Positions 33,856-46,088 of a stretch of DNA of 64,000 nt are shown here, piece after piece (the first letter of the stretch is position 1; every line of letters starts with the position of its first letter). Below the pieces are notes generated by a model, which was not told the origin of the DNA, made no database searches, and saw nothing but the letters and a program-made list of their open reading frames with translations. The DNA comes from Brassica napus (taxonomy: Eukaryota; Streptophyta; Magnoliopsida; Brassicales; Brassicaceae). Made by a program: the position numbers and the translations under genes. The stretch lies in NCBI RefSeq assembly GCF_020379485.1, contig NC_063452.1, positions 10,085,065 through 10,149,064 of the forward strand, written 5' to 3'.

Positions 33856-34866
33856 TTAACGCTGACGACTACAACCCATGGGAGGAGGCAAAACCTGAGC
33901 ATCCGATCCGTATTCACGGGAATCGTGGAAGAAATGGGCCAAGTCAAGGATCTCGGATCGGCTGACCGCGGCGGATTCGACCTTAAAATCGGCGCCAGAG
34001 TGGTGCTCGAGGACGTGAAGCTCGGTGACAGCATCTCCGTCAACGGGACTTGCCTGACGGTCACGGATTTCGACGCGGAGGAGTTCACCGTCGGGTTATC
34101 ACCGGAGACGCTGCGTAAAACGTCGCTGGAGAGAGGATCTCCGGTTAATCTGGAGCGTGCGCTGCAGCCGTTGAGCCGTATGGGCGGGCACGTGGTGCAT
34201 GGACACGTGGACGGTACGGGAGTGATAGTTTTCATGGAGGTTGAGGGAGATTCGCTGTGGGCGTGAAGGTAAAGACGGATAAGGGTTTGGTCAAATACAT
34301 TGTACCCAAGGGGTTTGTGGCCGTAGATGGGACGAGCCTGACGGTGGTGGATGTGTCTGACGAGGAGAGCTGCTTTGATTTCATGCTCGTTGCCTATACG
34401 CAGCAAAAGGTTGTGATTCCCACCAAGAAAATTGGACAGGAAGTTAATCTGGAGGTTGATATCATGGGCAAATACGTTGAGAGGCTTCTTACCACTGTCG
34501 GCTTCTCCATGAACAAGCCACAGGTAATAATACCCTCCGCTGAAAGTAGTTCGGTACTTGCCACCCTTAGTTCTCCTAACCATCTTTTTTTACATTGACT
34601 GCATTCTTGATCTTTAGGATCTCTCTAGTCATTTGACTCATTACTTTTGTCATGACAAACTTAGTGATCCTGTTCTTGTGTGTGTTCCTTGATACCTAAT
34701 CAGTAAACAATATGCAGATCAGCTGGAGAAGAGTGTTGCTTGTCTTGTGTAATTCATTATCTATGCATTGCATTTGTCATTTTGCGGGTGTCGGCACTGT
34801 CGAGCATCTTCTAGTTTTTGGGCTAAGAAACTTGTTTTGTATTTGGTTCAGGAAAAGAAGGGATGA
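33856..34866 (+). pseudogene. Riboflavin synthase (lumazine-binding), frameshifted, lacking an intact transit peptide
   Basis: Riboflavin synthase makes riboflavin from two 6,7-dimethyl-8-ribityllumazines in plastids. The reading starts after an in-frame TAA (33853-33855) and includes SIRSVFTGIVEEMGQVKDLG, GDSISVNGTCLTVTDF and GGHVVHGHVDGTG: lumazine-binding repeat 1, including the family-typical FTGIVEE start. Immediately after EGDSLW (34260) the frame breaks. Two extra bases (GC) fit best, and in-frame translation stops at 34264-34266. Repeat 2 continues in another frame (KGFVAVDGTSLTVVDV, VAYTQQKVVIPTKK, MGKYVERLL). A GT donor at 34524 and AG at 34851 would add EKKG and a stop. No in-frame ATG gives a normal transit peptide. 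Order fits At2g20690. A sequencing or assembly error is the main alternative for the frameshift. Confidence 0.8.
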
Positions 34867-35214
34867 TAGTTAGATGGGAGAGAAGCCAACGAAGCTTATT
34901 TGGGACCTGTTGGCCATTAGTTTTATGCAAGATGAACCTCTGTTTTCTTTCTAATGATGGTCACGTAACTACTACACAAAAGTTATATATGCTGTGAGAA
35001 AAGTAGATGAACCTCATCGAGTAATGATGATCAATTCATTTGTGTAATATAATCAATTGGAGAATAAGTTTATGATTCCGTTACATTTTTCTTAGCTTAG
35101 ATTCTTCTCTTGCTTCTTGTTGTGTAATAATAAAAACATGGAAGAACAAAGAGAAAAATTAAAAAAGAAATAATAAAGAGTACATAACACCAAAATATAT
35201 ACAAACATTAAGGG
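34867..35214. other. Downstream flank of the riboflavin synthase pseudogene
   Basis: Probable former 3'UTR and AT-rich spacer; no gene seen. Confidence 0.4.
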
Positions 35215-35460
35215 GGAAATAGGTATTTTATTAACCAACTATTTGCAAACAGTACATTTAATAGCTGAATATTGTTTGCACAAAATTATTTCTGAACTAA
35301 TTATTGACTGTGCAAAATCAGATTTAAAATAGTCAACCGGAAAACTAACGATTTTCGTTCAATGTTTAACGATCGACTATTTTTATCTCAATTTTGCACA
35401 GTCAACGATTAGCTCAGAAATAATTTTCCGCAAGTAATACTTGGATATCAAATTTGTATA
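35215..35460. mobile_element. Palindromic MITE, copy A
   Basis: TGCACAAAATTATTTCTGA...TTGACTGTGCAAAAT...AAATAGTCAACCG on the left is repeated in inverted form on the right (CGACTATTTTTATCTCAATT, TTTGCACAGTCAACGATTAG, CTCAGAAATAATTTTC), giving a ~240-bp hairpin. Related to copy B at 37.1 kb. Confidence 0.6.
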
Positions 35461-35818
35461 TTACAAAAAGTTGGAAAATAAATTAGTTATATTTTTATTA
35501 TGATCTATATAGTTTTCAAGTCAAAATATCAATCAATATTTTGAAATTCGAGTTAATAAAAGTGTTAAATTGGATAAAACCATTTAGAGATAATTTCTTG
35601 GGTTTTTGTGAGAATGTATAGATCATTATAAAACATGCTAGTGCACAATATATATTGTTTAAACTAGAAATCCACAATAATCTATATAAGTGATCTTACT
35701 TTAATTTTTATTAATTTTGAAGACAAACAATTATTTAATATGGAAATGCTTATACACATTTATGTTATATATAAGTATTGCAAAACATCTAATATTATCA
35801 GAGATAGATAGATGTAAG
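35461..35818. other. AT-rich spacer
   Basis: No gene or repeat border seen. Confidence 0.4.
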
Positions 35819-36112
35819 GGGGTGATTGGTTGAAATGTAGCAATATAAATTTTATTGTAAAATTTAGTTTGTAGATTTTTTGACGTAGATGTAACTTATT
35901 TAATTATAAAAATTAAATGAGAAAATAATAAAAAGAAAAGAGATTTCTGCAGCAATATTTTCTTCTTGCTTTATAAAAGAAATCTCCTACAATCATTTCT
36001 TTAATTTTTGGCTTTACTTTTAAAAACTATATAAAGGATGATTGGTAATTTTGTAATTATAGATAGAAACTAAAGCTAAGTCACTTGATACAACACAACT
36101 GATCACCCCAAC
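35819..36112. mobile_element. MITE with GGGGTGATTGG-type termini
   Basis: The left end GGGGGTGATTGGTTG and the right end ACTGATCACCCC form an imperfect terminal inverted repeat around ~290 bp of non-coding DNA. A target duplication was not clear. Same terminal type as the element at 33.5-33.7 kb. Confidence 0.5.
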
Positions 36113-37084
36113 ATCAATGTACTTTACATTTTTAAAATCACCAATAGTTGGTTTTGGATCTTTATTTTAGATAAATGCATGTTGTACGGAAGCTAAAAGA
36201 TACATACATATATATATTTATTTGTAATAATTTATACGTTTATGCAAAGGTAAAACACATGTTAATGGATTCTTAAATCTAGTTTTCTCAGGTAAATATT
36301 ACAAAGACGTATCCAAAAATTAATGTTAGAAAGTAGCACGGAAGCTTCGCTAGACGTCTATTTCCCGCTTCGGAAGCTTATGGAAGCTCTCGGAATCTGA
36401 CATCAAATACGCTTCCAAAAATACTTCTTTAAAAATACATTGGAAGTTTATGTTTCTGCTTATAAATCATGCTTCCATTTTAAAAATTCAATGTTATAAA
36501 TAAGTAAAAACATAAATTATGTTTTTATTTAATATAAAATTCAAAATTAATAGTATTTAAATAGAGAGAATACAAAAATGCAAATATCAAAATTAATACT
36601 ATAAATTATCTTTCTGCTTAGTAATTTTTTTTGTAAAAGATCTTGCATATAAATTCAAATATATTGTGACAGATATTTATGAACTATTAAAAATAATTAA
36701 TTTTATGGCATTTTTATAAGCTTAATCTGTTAGTACTTTTATAATTAAAAAATGAAGTCAACTAAAGGAATAAAATTATTAAAAATGAATAAGTGATTTT
36801 TATTTTGAATCATATATTTATTTTTGATTTATAATTTTATAAAATAATTTTTTCTATATATATATTTTATATATATATGTTTCTAACACGTACATGCTTC
36901 CTAATTTTTTGAAAAATCTCGCTACTACACTTCCATACAATTCCGCTTCCACGTACCCGATTCCGATTCCATTTATCATAAAGGTATATTGGTGTCATCC
37001 AACTTGATAAAAAAAAGTTTAACTTGAATTTTAAGAAATTAATTGATATTTAACTTGTAAACTTATTTAGATCATAATAAAAAT
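36113..37084. other. Spacer with CGCTTCC/GGAAGC-rich repeat ends
   Basis: GGAAGCTTCG/CGCTTCGGAAGC blocks at 36338-36475 and CGCTTCCACGTACCCGATTCC at 36945-36970 bracket AT-rich DNA. This may be a decayed element, but no clean termini were found. Confidence 0.35.
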
Positions 37085-37350
37085 TATAATTTTTTATTCT
37101 CCAACTATTTGCAGTCAGAAATTTAATATCCAATATAGTTTACGCAAAATTACTTTTGAACTAATGGTTGACTCCGAAAAAATGGGTTTGAAATAGTCAA
37201 CCGTTAAAAATTGGACAAAAATCGTTAAATTTTCATTTTTACGAGTTAATAATTGATTATTTTAAACTTAACTTTCTGCACAATTAATTCAGAAATTATT
37301 TTTGTGCAAAACAATACTTAAATATAAAATGTGTAGATAGTAAATAATTA
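37085..37350. mobile_element. Palindromic MITE, copy B
   Basis: It starts CCAACTATTTGCAGTCAGAA and carries the same inverted blocks as copy A (AAATAGTCAACCGTT on the left; TTCTGCACAATTAATTCAGA on the right), but is more degraded. It lies about 300 bp upstream of the PPR gene. Confidence 0.5.
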
Positions 37351-37661
37351 GAGAATAATATATCAATTTTCCCAAGTATTTTATCTACGGAGCATGTATG
37401 TATATTTTAGCTATTTTAGACTTTTATTTTTATTTTTGAATATTGTCAACTATCTTTGCCCAACTCTAGTTCTTGGGTTGTAGTTAAAAAAAAAAGAAGT
37501 TTGGTTTCGCGGAGACTGTTCCAGTAAGTTCTCTGCTCAAAAGCCAAAATACGAAAAAAATTAAAAGGGAGTTTCTGACGTGGCATCATCAGTCGATTCG
37601 AACGTGTAACACGGTGAATGTTAAACCGTAGATAAACCCTAGCTCACCGGCCGTCGAAAGC

Positions 37662-39189
37662 ATGAATCATCTTCTTCTCCGTCTTGTCCGTCCAAAGCCA
37701 AATTACATTCTGAGGAGCTTCCCTTTCCACTCAACAACCGTACCCCACGACACTCTGCAGCGTCGGGTGGCCAGGGCCGGTGATCCCTCTGCTTCGATTC
37801 TCAGAGTGCTGGAAGGATGGCTTGATGAAGGTAATCCGGTCAAGACTTCGGAGCTCCACTCCATCGTCAAGATGCTCCGCAAGTTCAGCCGCTTCTCCCA
37901 CGCCCTCCAGGTCTCCAAACCTCAGATTCTTCTCTTTCTTCTTCACTTTGCCTTTTTTTCTCAAAAAATAAAAAATAAAAAATAAAAAATCCTCTTTTTT
38001 TTTTTGTTATTGTTAGATATCAGATTGGATGAGTGAGCATAGAGTTCATGATATCTCGGAAGGAGATATAGCCATTCGCCTCGACTTGATCGCCAAAGTC
38101 AATGGTCTCGGAGAAGCCGACAAGTTTTTCGAAAAGATTCCTATCGAGAGGAGGAACTACCATCTCTACGGCGCCCTCTTGAACTGCTACGCCAGCAAGA
38201 AGGTCTTGCACAAAGCTGACCAACTGTTCCACGAGATGAAAGACCTCGGCTTCCTCAGAGGCTGCCTTCCCTACAACGTCATGCTCAACCTCTACATCAG
38301 GTGCGGCAAATACGCTTTGCTCGAGAAGCTTCTCCGCGAGATGGACGATGGGAACGTCAAGCCCGACATCTTCACGGTCAACACGCGCCTCCACGCCTAC
38401 TCTCTCGTATCTGATGTCGAGGGAATGGAGAAGTTTCTTACGGGGTGCGAGGCTGACCCTGGACTTGACCTTGACTGGCGGACTTACGCTGATGCTGCAA
38501 ACGCCTACATTAAAGCCGGTTCGACCGAAAAGGCGATGGAGATGCTGCGTAGATCAGAGCAGTTGGTGAATCCTCAGAAACGAAAGCATGCCTACGAAGT
38601 TCTCATGTCGTTCTACGGCGCTGCTGGTAAGAAACAAGAGGTCCACCGTCTCTGGACCTTGTACAAAGAGCTTGGTGGGTTCTTCAACACTGGATACATA
38701 AGCGTGATCAGCGCGCTCTTTAAGGCGGAAGATATCGAGGGTGTTGAGAAGATTATGGGAGAGTGGGAGGCTGGACATTCTCTATTCGATGTCCGGATCC
38801 CGCATTTGTTAATAACGGGTTATTGCAAGAACGGGATGATGGCAAAAGCAGAGGAGGTAGCAAAGATGGTGCTCCAGGAGACAAGCACATGGGAGAGGTT
38901 AGCTCTGGGTTACAAGATGGCGGGGGAGATGGAGAAGGCGGTGGAGAGATGGAAGAAGGCAATTGAGGTGAGCAAGCCAGGGTGGAGACCACACAAGGTT
39001 GTGCTGATGAGCTGTGTGGATTATGTAGAGGGTCAAAGAGACATGGAGGGTTTGAGAAATATTCTGAGGCTGCTAAGCGAGCGAGGACACATTTCTTACG
39101 ATCAGCTACTCTATGATATGAAGGAAGCTGGTGGGGGACTGGGTTGGAAGATAGTCAATGCAATGGGATCAAGTCAGGTTCAAGATTAA
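37662..39189 (+). CDS. P-class pentatricopeptide repeat protein
   Basis: Organellar RNA-binding protein, probably mitochondrial. Two exons: 37662-37910 and 38017-39189, joined in frame at ALQ/ISDWM, giving 473 residues. The N-terminus MNHLLLRLVRPKPNYILRSF is basic and Ser/Arg-rich, as in mitochondrial presequences. Repeats include YGALLNCYASKKVLHKADQL (about residue 128), YNVMLNLYIRCGKYALLEKL, VNTRLHAYSLVSDVEGMEKF, YADAANAYIKAGSTEKAMEM and LLITGYCKNGMMAKAEEVAK, spaced near 35 residues. No E, DYW or PLS-type tail, so P class. The start is the first ATG after an AAACCCTAG promoter motif at 37634. Order matches At2g20710, a mitochondrial PPR of about 490 residues (from memory). The RNA target is unknown. 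Confidence 0.88.
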
Positions 39190-39580
39190 GGAAGCACAAG
39201 TTAGATTGTAGCCAGAACAAAACATTGGAGTCTTGCTTGACAGACCATTTGGATGCTTAATTCCATTATATTATATGTTTTTTCTTTGGGCCTAATAGAT
39301 TAATAATGCGAATCAACTATAACAAACAAAGAGTCGCAGATAAATTCGCTGCCTCACACATGAATGAACAGAACAAGGAACGGAGATGTTATAAAAATCC
39401 AGAAGCATTACATAACTGTCTCGATCATTAAGCTTACACAACAAATGAAAAATGGGTACCAACTACGGCTAGCTGCCTCTTTATGAAAGAATTTTATAAA
39501 TGTGCCAAAAGAAAAAAAAAAAAGGAGACCGGAGGAAGAATAGCATAGAATCAACAGTGAAAAAGGCTGCTGCTAATTTT
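39190..39580. other. Convergent 3'UTRs of PPR and DGK genes
   Basis: 3' flanks of two genes facing each other; no further gene seen. Confidence 0.5.
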
Positions 39581-42398
39581 CTAACTAAGGTGAGAAATAT
39601 CAACCTCGTCAGGAATCTTGAAGGTATCTGCTGCACCAAACTTTCTAAATTCCTCGCCTTCAGTCACTGAGTCGTCTTCATTATCGTCATACTCTTCTGC
39701 CGAATCCTGATGACGGGGCGTTGAAGGGTCGTACATGCTTCTGGACCGGCAGTCATGAGTTGCAAGCATGTTCACTTGGCCAAGGTGTGAAAGCTCCACC
39801 ATCACAGTTTCATCATCCATTGGCAGAGGCTGTTTCCAGGGCTCCCCATCCATCCTCATAAATGTATGGTCTGCTGCTCCTTTCCGAAATTCGAAGCGAA
39901 TGCGGTTTGCCTAGATAGTCACAAAAGAGAAACCAACTCAACTCACTCGATAAGTTATAAATTTGTACTGCACCCACCCAATCACCACTTCTTTTACCTG
40001 GGCAAGTCGTGTACCGTGTCCATTTGGAGCGAGCAGGACAAGACCGTGCCAAGCATTTCTGAACCCAACAACTTCAATGTAGCCATCGTCAACGAACGGT
40101 GGAGTCAAGTCTCTCTGTTGCGTCACAAGAGAAAAAAAATGTTCACATTATTTTACCACCATGGCAAAGATATATATGAATGTCAAGACCTACATCACGT
40201 TGTTTCCTGGGATTTGGGGTGCCCCAAGGATTTAGCCCTCCAGAAAAGCTTGGCAGATTCAGACATACAATGGACCTGATGCTGTGAGAGCAGAAACAAA
40301 AATGTCAGGAGTTGGAGTATATTCTTTTATTCAAGGTTGAACAGCTTATTGCAAGAAAGAAGGGGGCATTGACAGTGATTATTATATCCAGTAAAAGAAA
40401 GATGAAAAATCCCAAGTGATTCCTTAAGGAACCATTTAGATAAAGATTACCTATGGGGTATGTCAAGGTCCTGCCATTGGCCATTTTTATTTGCAATCTT
40501 AACCTTTGCAAGCTGAGCTATGTTCCTGCAGGGGAAAAGCCATATAGCTGACCGTTACATCGTGCAAGAGAGCAAAATCATAAATAATAGAAATCAAGTT
40601 ACAGACAGAGACTTGAAATCTGAGAAATGGGGACGGACCCCACTACCAATAATATATATATATTCACATCTTACTCACCGTGAAGCAGGGTGGAATAGAG
40701 AGGCACAAAACCATCCTTGCGTGCAACCAAGCTTTACATACGTACTCTAGCAAAATGGAATGTGAAGCCAAATGTTATTACTTGTTTAATTTTAGTCCTA
40801 AAGGGATAATATAAATTGAACAAAAATCAGAATCGGAAAACTTCAAGAACAAGGTACCTGATTAACGAGCTGATTCTTAAATTTTTCAGGGTGCAGCTTC
40901 CTCTCAGAATGAAACGCATAAGAAACTTGAGCATCCATTCCTGCACACAAAAGGACAATCAAACTTTCAAGGGAATTTGTCTTTGAAAATTGACACGAAA
41001 ATATCAGTTTTTTAAATCCCATTATTTGATTTCCATACAGACAATCCAATCTCTATAATAATTAGTATAGTAAGTTAAGATTACTAGCACATCAATCATC
41101 CGTAAGAGAAACCTATCTGCCAAACAAAAAATTCTCACCGAGGCTAAAGTAATTCCAGAATCCCCCGCGAAATGTGTGGCAACCTTCCTGGAAAAGAGTA
41201 AAGGATAATATCCATAATAAGAGAAAATTGAGTCAGAATTATCCTTCCTGGTAGAAATGTTATGTACCATATTAAGTTCATCTGTTGAAGAGACACGGTG
41301 AAATGCATGAAGAGAATGTGGTAACTCAAGAGGTGCAAGAGGATCACAAGGGCCTTCTTTAGGAGTCTTCATCCTCATAACTATGTGCCAACTTAAAGTA
41401 GACAAAATGTATTCACCAGTTATTCCAGAATTATTTAAAAAAAGAAAAAGAAAAAAGATATACGTATATACTTGTCAATCTTCATCTCTTTGGCCTTGAG
41501 CACTTGATCCAAAAACAACTCCACTGAAGCTGTATCAGTCCCTGGATTTTTCTTTCCCTGAAGAGAGCAAGCAAAACAAGGATTGAGATTGAAACCCTTG
41601 TGATATAGTCAAGCCGGCCCTGAGATTTAAGGGTAATAGGCGGGTTTTTTCTTCTTTTTTTTTTTTCTGAAACACAGGGTAATAGGCGATTTACTAAATG
41701 ATTTTAACTAATTTTTTTTTTCATTTTACAAATTTGAGGCCTATTTAATTTTTTTTTTTTTTAAGACAATAATTTTCTTCAAATTTTTTTATATCCGACT
41801 ACCAATGTTTCATGAGGGATATAGTAAAGAAACATAATCTGAGGAATGTAGTGTACACGCACCCATCCAAATGCAAAGGGAAGGTTATTTCCTGTACCCA
41901 AAGGTACGGTGGCAACAGGAGGAGGATGTGATAATTTAAGGTCACATACAACTCCAAGTAGCCACCCAGCAGTTCCATCACCTCCTGCCACCTATAAAGA
42001 TAGCAATGCAAGCAATTATAAGCACAAAATGGTGAAAAAGAGAGTGTTGTAAATTATATAAAACAACTCCTCCTCACAATAATTTTTAACTTGTCCCGAA
42101 TGTGACGAGCGAGATCATCTTCCTTTAGCTTCTCGAGGTTGAGATAGATTCTGCGGAGCACCTTGTCCGGGGTCTCTACCCCAAGATCAAACACCTGCTT
42201 CTCATTAAGAAGAGACCGATAGGTGAGGAGGAGCTCCCCACCCAGCTGACCGCCGCTTTTGGAGTTGACGAAGACAAGGACGGGACTCTCAGGTGGAGCG
42301 ATGGTCAGTGCCGGAGCCTCCGATTCGGGTGAGAGGACGTAAGAAGGGATGTAGAAGTGCTTTACAGATTCTGATAAACTCTCGTAGCTGTTATCCAT
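39581..42398 (-). CDS. DGK5: Diacylglycerol kinase, plant cluster II, DGK5-like
   Basis: Phosphorylates diacylglycerol to phosphatidic acid in lipid signalling. Twelve exons join in frame: 42398-42078, 41991-41863, 41557-41472, 41391-41268, 41187-41139, 40940-40858, 40746-40679, 40525-40451, 40281-40194, 40114-39998 and 39910-39581 (the count is 11 if no small exon was missed), giving 489 residues. The catalytic domain holds [18 protein letters not shown], the nucleotide-binding [14 protein letters not shown], and [20 protein letters not shown]. The accessory domain includes [26 protein letters not shown] and [16 protein letters not shown]. It lacks C1 domains and EF hands, as expected for cluster II, and ends with an acidic tail. 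No lesion seen. Order matches At2g20900. Confidence 0.92.
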
Positions 42399-43798
42399 GG
42401 AAGAAGAGAGGAAGGAGGAATCGGGATCAGGAAAAAGTTATGATGATGAGTCGTAATTCAAAATGTCTTGTTTATTAATCATTATTATTATTATAAAAAG
42501 GGATTCGTGGAATACTCGCTACCTGCGAGATGGCTGCGGAGCAGTTGGCCCCTTTTTTCTGACGCGGACTGAGTCTTGCGCCGCGTTAGTCGTCACTATC
42601 CATTTCCCTTCTTATAAGTATGAGCCGGATTCACTCAAATGGGCCTGTATATTTTGGGCCCTCAAACTCAGGTATTTCATTTCCCTCTTTCGCGTGTCTC
42701 GGTTTGGTAAACCGTATGGACAAGTCAGTCGGTATATTTGACACAGGATTTGAATAGTACTTGGTGTTTTCTTCCGGCATGGACAGAAAAAAAAAGAAGA
42801 GAATTTGCACTCTATACCCGAACATTATATCATATTTAGGTGTATACTATTTTTCTTTACACTCCCACAATTCAACTTATGCAAATGGCCATCATGTCCC
42901 TATTGACTACATTCCACTACATTGCATCGGCAATTATTAAAGTGATTTGGTAATTCAGCTATGAAAAAAGACACAGTATATCAGCTTTTCTTTTGGTCTG
43001 AGGTATTTAGCTAATATCATTCTTTATGTATTCTACATCAATTCACCCCAGAAAATAATATATTATTCTTCTTATTTTAAAAGAAAATTTTAATTTACAC
43101 TGTGACATTATTATTTTCTGTTTTAACTATATCGGTTTGAAAAAAAAAATCATAAATGTATTTTTTGTAGTTTTATTCCTTTTGATTTGGTTTAACAGTT
43201 TCATTTTGATTTTATCTAAATTTTAGCAGAGTTATGATTACATTTTATAAAAATAAAATTTTATTTCTCATTATATTATATTTAGTGATTATTTATTTTA
43301 AATATGTTTTATCACCTAGTTTTAAATATGTATATATTTAGGTATATAAATTCAAATAATATAAAGTTCATGTGCCGTCACATAATAATAATTTTAAATA
43401 TAATACTCTATTATTTTTAAATAATTACATTAGGACATTATTATTTTTACCTATTTCCGTCCTTTGTGGAACTTTATAAAATTGAATCAGTTGTGGATTT
43501 TTATTGTCGTTTCCGTGCTTCGTGGAACTTTTACCACAAACCATCAATTTATTTCTAACAGGAAAGAGAAGAAAACGAATCCTAAAAGCTAGCTTCCTAA
43601 ATTTTGATCTATTTTTAATTTCTTTTGTTGTTAAGAATTTAGTTTCACTTTTAAACCAAAAAAATACTTTTTATTATGCTTCTAACAAAAACCTTGCAAT
43701 ACTTTTGTAAAAGTTGTATCATCTTGAGATCAGCTGGATTTTAAAGGCAAAAAAGGTTTTAACTTGTGGGGCAAGAAAACAAGCGAACTGGTCGTACC
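42399..43798. other. Divergent promoters and AT-rich spacer at the synteny junction
   Basis: 42399-42800 is the DGK5 upstream side, with a GGGCC motif at 42656. 42840-43500 is AT-rich. Partial repeats TTCCGTCCTTTGTGGAACTTT (43456) and TTCCGTGCTTCGTGGAACTTT (43510) occur. No gene was seen. This is where the Arabidopsis chromosome-2-like gene order stops. Confidence 0.45.
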
Positions 43799-45942
43799 AT
43801 GGTTGCAGTGTTGGAAAGAGGACTAAGCGCTTCCAAATCATTCAATATTAAAAGAATGTTTCATTCATTGTCTACAAGACAACAACAACCTCAAACCCTT
43901 GTCGTGGAGAACGGTGATTCTCATCTTGTCGAATCCAAGACACCTGAAAGCCAAAACTCCGACTGCTTCACAGAAAGCCCCGTTGAAAGCATGCCTCCCA
44001 TGATTTCCCCTCTTACTCGGCCCGGAAAACGACCCGAGAGACAACAAGCAGGTTAGTCGTCTAAGAGTTTTTGGGCCCAAAGACAACGTCTCCCCTTAAA
44101 ACAATTTTCCATGAGAGAATCTCTTGTAATGACAAATTATTGCAGATACTGAATTGAAGGACAGGTTTGCTAAATTACTTCTTGGAGAAGATATGTCGGG
44201 TGGTGGAAAAGGCGTATCTTCTGCTCTTGCTCTTTCCAACGCCATCACAAATCTTGCTGGTAAATAATTTTCTTTTAACTTTTCTCGTTTCATCAAGATT
44301 TTAAATTTTAAATTATTCTGTTGATGGTACGATCGTTCTCAGCGTCCATATTCGGGGAACAGACAAAGCTTCAACCGATGCCACAAGATAGACAAGCGAG
44401 GTGGAAGAAAGAAATTGAATGGTTGTTGTCTGTGACCGATCATATCGTCGAGTTTGTTCCTTCTCAACAAACGAGCAAAGATGGAGTCTGCACCGAGGTT
44501 CGAATCTTCCCAATGGACGTATATCACTTTATACCTCTTTAGGTAGATTTATAATGTTTTATTTTATTTTATGAAGATTATGGTGACAAGACAAAGAGGT
44601 GATCTTCTCATGAACATCCCAGCCCTTAGAAAACTAGACGCCATGCTAATCGTAAGTGTTTCCATTTGTTATATTAAACCTCTCTATTTTTATTACCCAA
44701 AAAAAAAAAATCTGTGATGGATTAATGGTGATGAAAACATGTTCAGGATACACTAGACAATTTCAGAGGACACAACGAGTTTTATTATGTGTCGAGAGAT
44801 TCAAAAGAAGGGAAACAAGCAAGTAATGCTAGGTCAAACGACAAATGGTGGCTCCCTCCAGTGAAAGTTCCTCCCGGCGGTTTATCTGAACCGGCTCGGA
44901 AAATGCTTTACTTCCAAAAGGATTCAGTCACACAGGTCCAAAAAGCTGCAATGGCTATTAATGCTCAAGTCCTCTCTGAAATGGCAATACCTGAGAGCTA
45001 CATCGACTCTCTCCCAAAGGTAAACCAATCACTGATTGAATATTTCATTTCTCCCTTTGTTGTAAGCTTTGATTTGTGTTGACAGAACGGGAGATCAAGC
45101 CTTGGGGATTCGATCTACAAGAGCATAACAGAGGAGTGGTTTGATCCAGCGCAGTTCTTGTCGATGTTGGACTTGTCGACAGAGCACAAAGTGTTGGATT
45201 TGAAGAACAGGATTGAGGCATCTGTTGTTATTTGGAAGAGGAAGCTTCACTTAAAGGACAACAAATCTTCCTGGGGATCAGCAGTTAGCTTGGGGAAAAG
45301 AGAATTGTTTGAAGAGAGAGCAGAGACGATCTTGATCTTACTCAAGCAGAAATTTCCCGGTCTTCCTCAATCTTCCCTTGACATCTCTAAAATTCAATTT
45401 AACAAGGTAAAATGCAAATAAATGTATTAGCTAATTAGTCCTTAATTATGAGATTGAGCCCTCATCTATTGTAGATGACTTGGATGACAAGAAATAACTC
45501 ATAATTTATTCAGTTATAAACAAAAGATAATCCAAACTATTGAGTGGTTAAATGAATACAGGACGTTGGACAAGCGGTGTTGGAGAGTTACTCAAGGATT
45601 CTTGAGAGCTTGGCTTACACGGTGATGTCAAGGATAGAAGATGTTCTTTATACAGATTCTTTGGCACAAAAGCAAGCTTTATTGGCTGAAGCGACATCAG
45701 ACGCTGGGAGAACAAGTGAGACGGATTCAGAGTCAGCAGGATCTTCTCACTCGGGAGAAGAAACCGAGAAGCTTGACCCACACTACTCCAAAACCTTGTT
45801 GGATTTCATGGGTTGGAGCGACAATAGTTCTAAAGGCGGCGATAAACCTACCAAATCCCCATCTCTTACGCCGAAAAAACTCTCCTACTTGGAGAAGTTA
45901 GAGAATTTCAACGGTTTTAGAAGCCCTAAAGATAGACATTAA
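43799..45942 (+). CDS. ROP guanine nucleotide exchange factor (PRONE domain), RopGEF8/9-like
   Basis: Activates ROP GTPases at the plasma membrane by exchanging GDP for GTP. Seven exons join in frame: 43799-44051, 44146-44259, 44343-44497, 44577-44651, 44747-45019, 45086-45406, 45562-45942, giving 523 residues. The N-terminal variable region ([20 protein letters not shown]) is followed by the PRONE domain, from about residue 86 ([20 protein letters not shown]) through [15 protein letters not shown] and [20 protein letters not shown] to [20 protein letters not shown]. The Ser-rich C-terminal tail is the usual autoinhibitory, kinase-regulated segment. An upstream in-frame ATG at 43766 would add 11 residues. 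I chose 43799 because its context (ACCATGG) is better and the family begins MVxxLERG. Neighbouring PBL and L13a genes suggest RopGEF9 (At4g13240) or RopGEF8 (At3g24620). Confidence 0.9.
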
Positions 45943-46088
45943 TCATGAAAATCCATGTGTCGTGGTAAATTCACAAAAGACATAAGAGTTTAGCTAGGGA
46001 AAAGGAATGGAAAGAGAGTAGCAAATGAATTATTCACACCCCCTTCCTTCCGGCTTTCTTCCTCGGATAGGGAATTCTTTATCTTAAA
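45943..46088. other. RopGEF 3' flank
   Basis: Probable 3'UTR; nothing else seen. Confidence 0.4.

Noticed and set aside
33880..33897. ATG at 33878-33880 as start of riboflavin synthase
   Set aside because: It is in another frame and reaches a stop after five codons.
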